The position numbers were made by a program, and so were the translations under genes. From Planctomycetota bacterium (lineage in GTDB: Bacteria > Planctomycetota > Phycisphaerae > Phycisphaerales > SM1A02), in contig RFQW01000033.1 of the NCBI GenBank assembly GCA_009924765.1, positions 1-10,067 of the forward strand: a stretch of DNA of 10,067 nucleotides, given 5' to 3'. Positions 7,131-10,067 of the stretch are shown here, piece by piece. The number at the start of each line of letters is the position of its first letter. The first letter of the stretch is position 1. Under the pieces are notes generated by a model that made no database searches, had not been told where the DNA came from, and saw only the letters and a program-made list of their open reading frames with translations.

Positions 7131-7834
7131 CTGCGGCACACCTGCCGCGATCTGCATCGCCATCCACGCCTGCGCATCGCGCTGCAAAGCACCCACCGAT
7201 TGCCCTGCCACGAACAGCGGCACCAGCATGGGCATGCCGGCGGGCAACGGCTCGTGCAGCGGCACCTCGGCGCTGCCTGCGTAGCGGCCCGATTCGTCGA
7301 AACGCCGGTACACCTGCACCCCTGACAGCCCGCGCACGAAAGGTCCCCTCGCTCCGTCCACCACGCGATGCACTCCCCGGGCAGCGCGATCGTGCCAGGC
7401 TCCATCACCGCAACCGTGCCGAGCGCGGCCGTCAGATCCTGCTTCCACGCAGGCACCACCATCGGCTGCGCACCGTTCCATCGCAGACCACGCAGCCCCG
7501 CGTACAGGCTGACGGTGATCGACTCGCGCGCCGAGGCCATCAGGTCGAGCATCCACGCCGGCATCGGTTCACCGTGCCAGGCGTGACGCAGCATTTCGCA
7601 GGACCGCTGCACAAGCACCTCGGCCTGGTCACGCGCATACGCCCGCGAGGCCGCTGGCAGACGGTCAAGCTGCCCCATCGCGATGCCCACCGCCTGCAAC
7701 TGCACCAGCGGCGTCACGCTTGCGCGCAGGCGATCACCCTCGGCATCGCGTGGCCAGGCGCGCGAGGCCGCCGCCAACTGGCTGGCCTGCGCCAAGAGGG
7801 CCGTCCATGCATCGATGGCGGTTTCGTCGGACAT
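7125..7834 (-). pseudogene. Unrecognised protein of about 236 residues, one apparent frameshift
   Basis: I do not recognise this family. The start half reads from ATG 7834 (MSDETAIDAWTALLAQASQ) through LVQLQAVGIAMGQLDRLPAA and WKQDLTAALGTVAVMEPGTI to ECIAWWTE near 7350. From there that frame becomes cysteine-rich nonsense, while another frame becomes sensible: PFVRGLSGVQVYRRFDESGRYAG, VPLFVAGQSVGALQRDAQAW, ending GVPQA at TGA 7127-7125. The gene length of 710 nt is not a multiple of three. One missing base or two extra bases between about 7370 and 7335 would join the halves; the G4 run (C4 on the plus strand, 7345-7348) is the likely place. No tandem duplication is present here. The N-terminal part looks helical and alanine-rich; no signal peptide, membrane helix or catalytic motif is evident. 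Divergent from purF. Confidence 0.72.
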
Positions 7835-7896
7835 GCGAAAATCCTAGCGCTTTGCAGCGTCCCTGCAGCGCACCGCCCCGCTACGCTCGCCATCCC
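7835..7896. promoter_or_regulatory. Divergent promoter region between the unrecognised gene and purF
   Basis: On the reverse strand TAGGAT (7846-7841) ends 6 nt before ATG 7834. On the forward strand TACGCT (7882-7887) ends 9 nt before GTG 7897. Both fit leaderless starts, although the AGGA within TAGGAT could instead be read as a weak Shine-Dalgarno site. Between them the heptamer TGCAGCG occurs twice in the same orientation (7853-7859 and 7864-7870), 11 bp apart, about one helical turn, which could be an operator half-site pair or chance. Confidence 0.45.
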
Positions 7897-9813
7897 GTGA
7901 GCGACTTCATCGGACACAAGTGCGGCGTGGCGTTGGTGCGGCTGAAGAAGCCGCTGGAGGCCATGCGCACCGAGCACGGCGACATCCTGTGGGGCCTGCG
8001 CCGCATGTACCTGCTCATGGAGAAGCAGCGCAACCGCGGCCAGGACGGTGCGGGCATGGCCACGGTGAAGTTCGACATGCCGGCCGGCGAGCCCTTCCTG
8101 ATGCGCATGCGGAGTGCCAAGCGCAATCCGGTGGAGCGCCTGTTCGACGAAGCGATGAGCCCCGCCGCGGAACTCTCCGCGATGGAGATGCGCTCGGCGC
8201 ATCCAATCGAACTGAAGCGACGCGTGCCCATGCTGGGCGAGGCCATGCTGGGGCACCTGCGCTACGGCACCTACGGTGGTCGCGGCGCGGCCTTCTGCCA
8301 TCCGTATGTCCGCCGCAGCAGCGTGGCGAGCCAGAACCTGGTGATCGCCGGCAACTTCAACCTCACCAACAGCAACGAGCTGTTCCGCGCGCTGGTGGAA
8401 CTGGGCCTGAATCCCGTGGGCGACACCGACACCGGCGTGGTGCTGGAGAAGATCGGCCACTTCCTGGATGCAGAACACGAGCGCCTGCGCGGTGCCATGG
8501 GCCTGGGCAGTTTCCGTGGCCTCGACGGCAACGACCTGGCGGCGGCGGTGGCGCAGGAAGTGAGCCTGCCCCGCGTGCTGCGCAAGGCCACGCAGCAGTT
8601 CGATGGCGGCTACGTGTTCGTGGGCATGCTGGGAAGCGGCGACGCCTTCGCCTGCCGCGATCCGCACGGCATCCGCCCCGCGTTCGTGGCCGAGACCGAC
8701 GATCTGGTGGCCGTGGCAAGCGAGCGCGCCGCGCTCACCACCGTGCTGGGCCTCGAGCCCGCGCAGGTGAAGCCGCTCGAACCTGGTCACGTGATCGTGA
8801 TCAAGCGCGACGGCACCGTGCGCACCGAGCCGTTCTGCCAGCCCGGGCCGCGCCGCGAGTGCGCCTTCGAGCGCATCTACTTCAGCCGCGGCAACGACCC
8901 GGACATCTACGAGGAACGCAAGAGCCTGGGCCGCGAGCTGGCGCCCCGCGTGATGCAGGCCCTGAACGGCGACGCGGAGAACGCGGTGTTCGGCTTCATT
9001 CCGAACACCAGCGAAACGGCCTACATCGGCCTGGTCGACGAGATGGGCCGGCAGATGCGACTTGCGCGCGGCAAGCAGCTCACTGAACGACTGGCCGCCG
9101 GAGAGTTGACGGCCACCGAACTGGAGCAGGCACTCACGCTGAGCGTGCGCGCCGAGAAGGTGGCGCACAAGGATCAGAAGCTGCGCACCTTCATCACCCA
9201 CGACGAGGCACGCCGCGATCTGGTGGCGCACGTGTACGACGTGACGCTCGGCACGGTCGGACCCGCCGACGCACTGGTGATGGTGGACGACAGCATCGTG
9301 CGCGGCACCACGCTGCGCGACAGCATCGTCACCATGCTCGCCAGGCTCTCGCCATCGCGCATGGTGATCGTCAGCAGCAGTCCACCGATCTGCTACCCCG
9401 ACTGCTACGGCATCGACATGAGCCAGCTGGGCCGCTTCATCGCCTTCGAGGGCATGGTGAAGGTGCTGCGCGAGCGAGGTCAGCAGGACCTGATCGACGA
9501 GGTGGAGCGGCGTTGCCAGGAGCAGCAGCATGCCCCGCTGTCCAAGCTGAAGAACCACGTTCGCGCGCTGTACGACGCCGTGGACCACCCCACGCTGGAG
9601 AACGCGGTCGCCGACCTGATCCGACCCCCCGGCCTGGCATGGAAGGGCACCCTGCAGGTCGTCTACCAGACCCTGGACGGCCTGAAGCGCGCCATGCCCC
9701 ACCACACCGGCACCTGGTATTTCGACGGCAATTACCCCACCCCCGGTGGCCTGCGGGTGCTGAACACGGCCTATCTGCAGTGGTGCCGCCGGGAAGATGC
9801 CCGGGCGTACTGA
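7897..9813 (+). CDS. purF: Amidophosphoribosyltransferase PurF, long form
   Basis: PurF converts PRPP and glutamine to phosphoribosylamine, the committed step of purine synthesis. The N-terminal Ntn glutaminase has its nucleophile at Cys9 after a short propeptide (MSDFIGHK), then RNRGQDGAGMA, GHLRYGTYGG, the NFNLTN segment and GDTDTGVV. FACRDPHGIRPAF and SERAAL follow, then the phosphoribosyltransferase half with RECAFERIYFSRGNDPDIYEE and the PRPP loop VMVDDSIVRGTT (Asp464-Asp465). At 638 residues it is well above the roughly 500 of E. coli or Bacillus enzymes. The extra length is a segment at about residues 55-105 and a C-terminal extension of about 100 residues ending GTWYFDGNYPTPGGLRVLN, a pattern I associate with Bacteroidetes-type PurF. 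GTG 7897 is chosen because it places Cys9 correctly and lies 9 nt after TACGCT; the frame is open further upstream into the divergent gene but is not PurF-like. Confidence 0.96.
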   Translation: MSDFIGHKCGVALVRLKKPLEAMRTEHGDILWGLRRMYLLMEKQRNRGQDGAGMATVKFDMPAGEPFLMRMRSAKRNPVERLFDEAMSPAAELSAMEMRSAHPIELKRRVPMLGEAMLGHLRYGTYGGRGAAFCHPYVRRSSVASQNLVIAGNFNLTNSNELFRALVELGLNPVGDTDTGVVLEKIGHFLDAEHERLRGAMGLGSFRGLDGNDLAAAVAQEVSLPRVLRKATQQFDGGYVFVGMLGSGDAFACRDPHGIRPAFVAETDDLVAVASERAALTTVLGLEPAQVKPLEPGHVIVIKRDGTVRTEPFCQPGPRRECAFERIYFSRGNDPDIYEERKSLGRELAPRVMQALNGDAENAVFGFIPNTSETAYIGLVDEMGRQMRLARGKQLTERLAAGELTATELEQALTLSVRAEKVAHKDQKLRTFITHDEARRDLVAHVYDVTLGTVGPADALVMVDDSIVRGTTLRDSIVTMLARLSPSRMVIVSSSPPICYPDCYGIDMSQLGRFIAFEGMVKVLRERGQQDLIDEVERRCQEQQHAPLSKLKNHVRALYDAVDHPTLENAVADLIRPPGLAWKGTLQVVYQTLDGLKRAMPHHTGTWYFDGNYPTPGGLRVLNTAYLQWCRREDARAY

Positions 9814-9863
9814 CCCGGCCCCTGGAAACCCTGAAATCCGTCGGAGGCGGGGGCTCCATCGGC

Positions 9864-9892
9864 TTGACCATTGGCCCGGTTTCGGTTCTACT
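9864..9892 (+). promoter_or_regulatory. Putative sigma70-type promoter of rpsD
   Basis: TTGACC at 9864-9869 and TCTACT at 9887-9892 are separated by 17 bp, the optimal spacing. They match the -35 and -10 consensus at 5 and 4 of 6 positions. Transcription would start near 9899, giving a leader of about 50 nt. The bases between the purF stop and this promoter (9814-9863) show only a weak GC stem and no T-run, so I do not call a terminator there. Confidence 0.5.
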
Positions 9893-9903
9893 TGACGACC
9901 CGT

Positions 9904-9923
9904 CGCTGCCAGGTCTGGCAGCG
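9904..9923 (+). promoter_or_regulatory. Strong hairpin in the rpsD leader
   Basis: CGCTGCCAG (9904-9912) and CTGGCAGCG (9915-9923) are perfect inverted copies separated by GT, so a stem of 8 bp with a GGTC tetraloop is realistic. It lies just after the predicted transcription start and 17 nt before the ribosome binding site. An outer 8-bp inverted repeat, TCGGTTCT (9882-9889) with AGAACCGA (9929-9936), encloses it, but its left arm overlaps the proposed -10. Candidate roles are S4 autoregulation or mRNA stabilisation. There is no T-run, so a terminator is unlikely. Confidence 0.5.
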
Positions 9924-9950
9924 CGTTCAGAACCGACTCCAGGAGTCCGA

Positions 9951-10067
9951 ATGGCTCGTTACACCGGTCCCAAGGTCAAGCTCTCCCGTCGCGTTGGCGT
10001 GCCCGTGGCGGATACGCCGAAGCACACCGCCAAGCGCCAGCTCACGGCGCCAGGCATGCACGGCTTC
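9951..10067 (+). CDS. rpsD: 30S ribosomal protein S4, N-terminal part only
   Basis: S4 is a primary 16S rRNA-binding protein that nucleates 30S assembly, and in several bacteria it represses its own mRNA. The first 39 codons are visible: MARYTGPKVKLSRRVGVPV, then DTPKHTAKRQLTAPGMHGF, matching bacterial S4 N-termini; the wording resembles planctomycete versions. The gene continues beyond the window. The start ATG is preceded by AGGAG (9941-9945) with a 5-nt gap, the clearest ribosome binding site in the window. It is preceded by its own promoter and leader and is separated from purF by 137 bp, so it is probably not part of an operon with upstream genes. The alpha-operon neighbours of E. coli rpsD are not upstream here. 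Confidence 0.94.
   Translation, partial: MARYTGPKVKLSRRVGVPVADTPKHTAKRQLTAPGMHGF

Noticed and set aside
7714..9705. A 663-residue open frame opposite purF.
   Set aside because: Same shadow effect; its composition (His, Ala, Gln, Val repeats) matches reverse-complemented coding sequence and purF motifs explain the region.
9814..9863. A possible intrinsic terminator after purF (GGAG ... CTCC and a CCGGG/CCCGG pair around the stop).
   Set aside because: Stems are only 4-5 bp and no T-run follows.
1..10067. A hidden defence system, prophage, CRISPR array or intact insertion sequence.
   Set aside because: No transposase, integrase, phage or nuclease cassette, spaced repeats or long inverted repeats were seen. 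All regions are explained by housekeeping genes.

Overview
The window is a gene-dense, very GC-rich stretch of bacterial housekeeping DNA. Several features point to Planctomycetota, probably class Phycisphaerae. These are two small membrane proteins ending in CxxCG...CPECG zinc ribbons, a periplasmic OmpH/Skp-like protein, LpxA, a long-form PurF, and the wording of the S4 N-terminus. The taxon is inferred from protein style; no rRNA gene or marker tree is available here. I see no insertion sequence, CRISPR array, tRNA, phage gene or defence system.

Layout, left to right. Positions 1-2134 (+) hold the 3' part of rimO (S12 methylthiotransferase), then two compact genes for two-helix membrane proteins with a C-terminal zinc ribbon, tightly packed (3-bp gap, then an ATGA overlap). 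lepA (EF4) follows 25 bp later, then an exported OmpH/Skp-like chaperone gene. That gene converges, with a 1-bp gap, on lipB (-). lipB is divergent from lpxA (+), which is followed 5 bp later by a YycJ-like metallo-beta-lactamase-fold gene. The latter converges, with a 3-bp gap, on an unrecognised gene (-). That gene is divergent from purF (+). A 137-bp gap with a promoter and leader precedes rpsD, which runs off the window.

The most striking observation is that three of the ten genes have a broken reading frame. Two are broken by perfect short tandem duplications: an 11-bp unit in rimO and a 10-bp unit in lpxA. Deleting one copy restores an exact, family-typical protein in each case. The third break, in the unrecognised gene, is near a G4 tract and has no duplication. 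The duplications could be replication slippage, footprints of excised (or assembler-dropped) insertion sequences, switchable alleles, or sequence error. The sequence alone cannot decide.

A second pattern is regulatory. Five genes that start transcription units have a -10-like TANNNT hexamer only 6-9 nt before the start codon and no convincing Shine-Dalgarno in that gap, as expected for leaderless mRNAs. rpsD is the exception, with a -35/-10 pair, a leader of about 50 nt with a strong hairpin, and an AGGAG site. Functionally, rimO, lepA and rpsD concern the small ribosomal subunit and translation. ompH and lpxA concern the outer membrane. lipB and purF are cofactor and purine metabolism.
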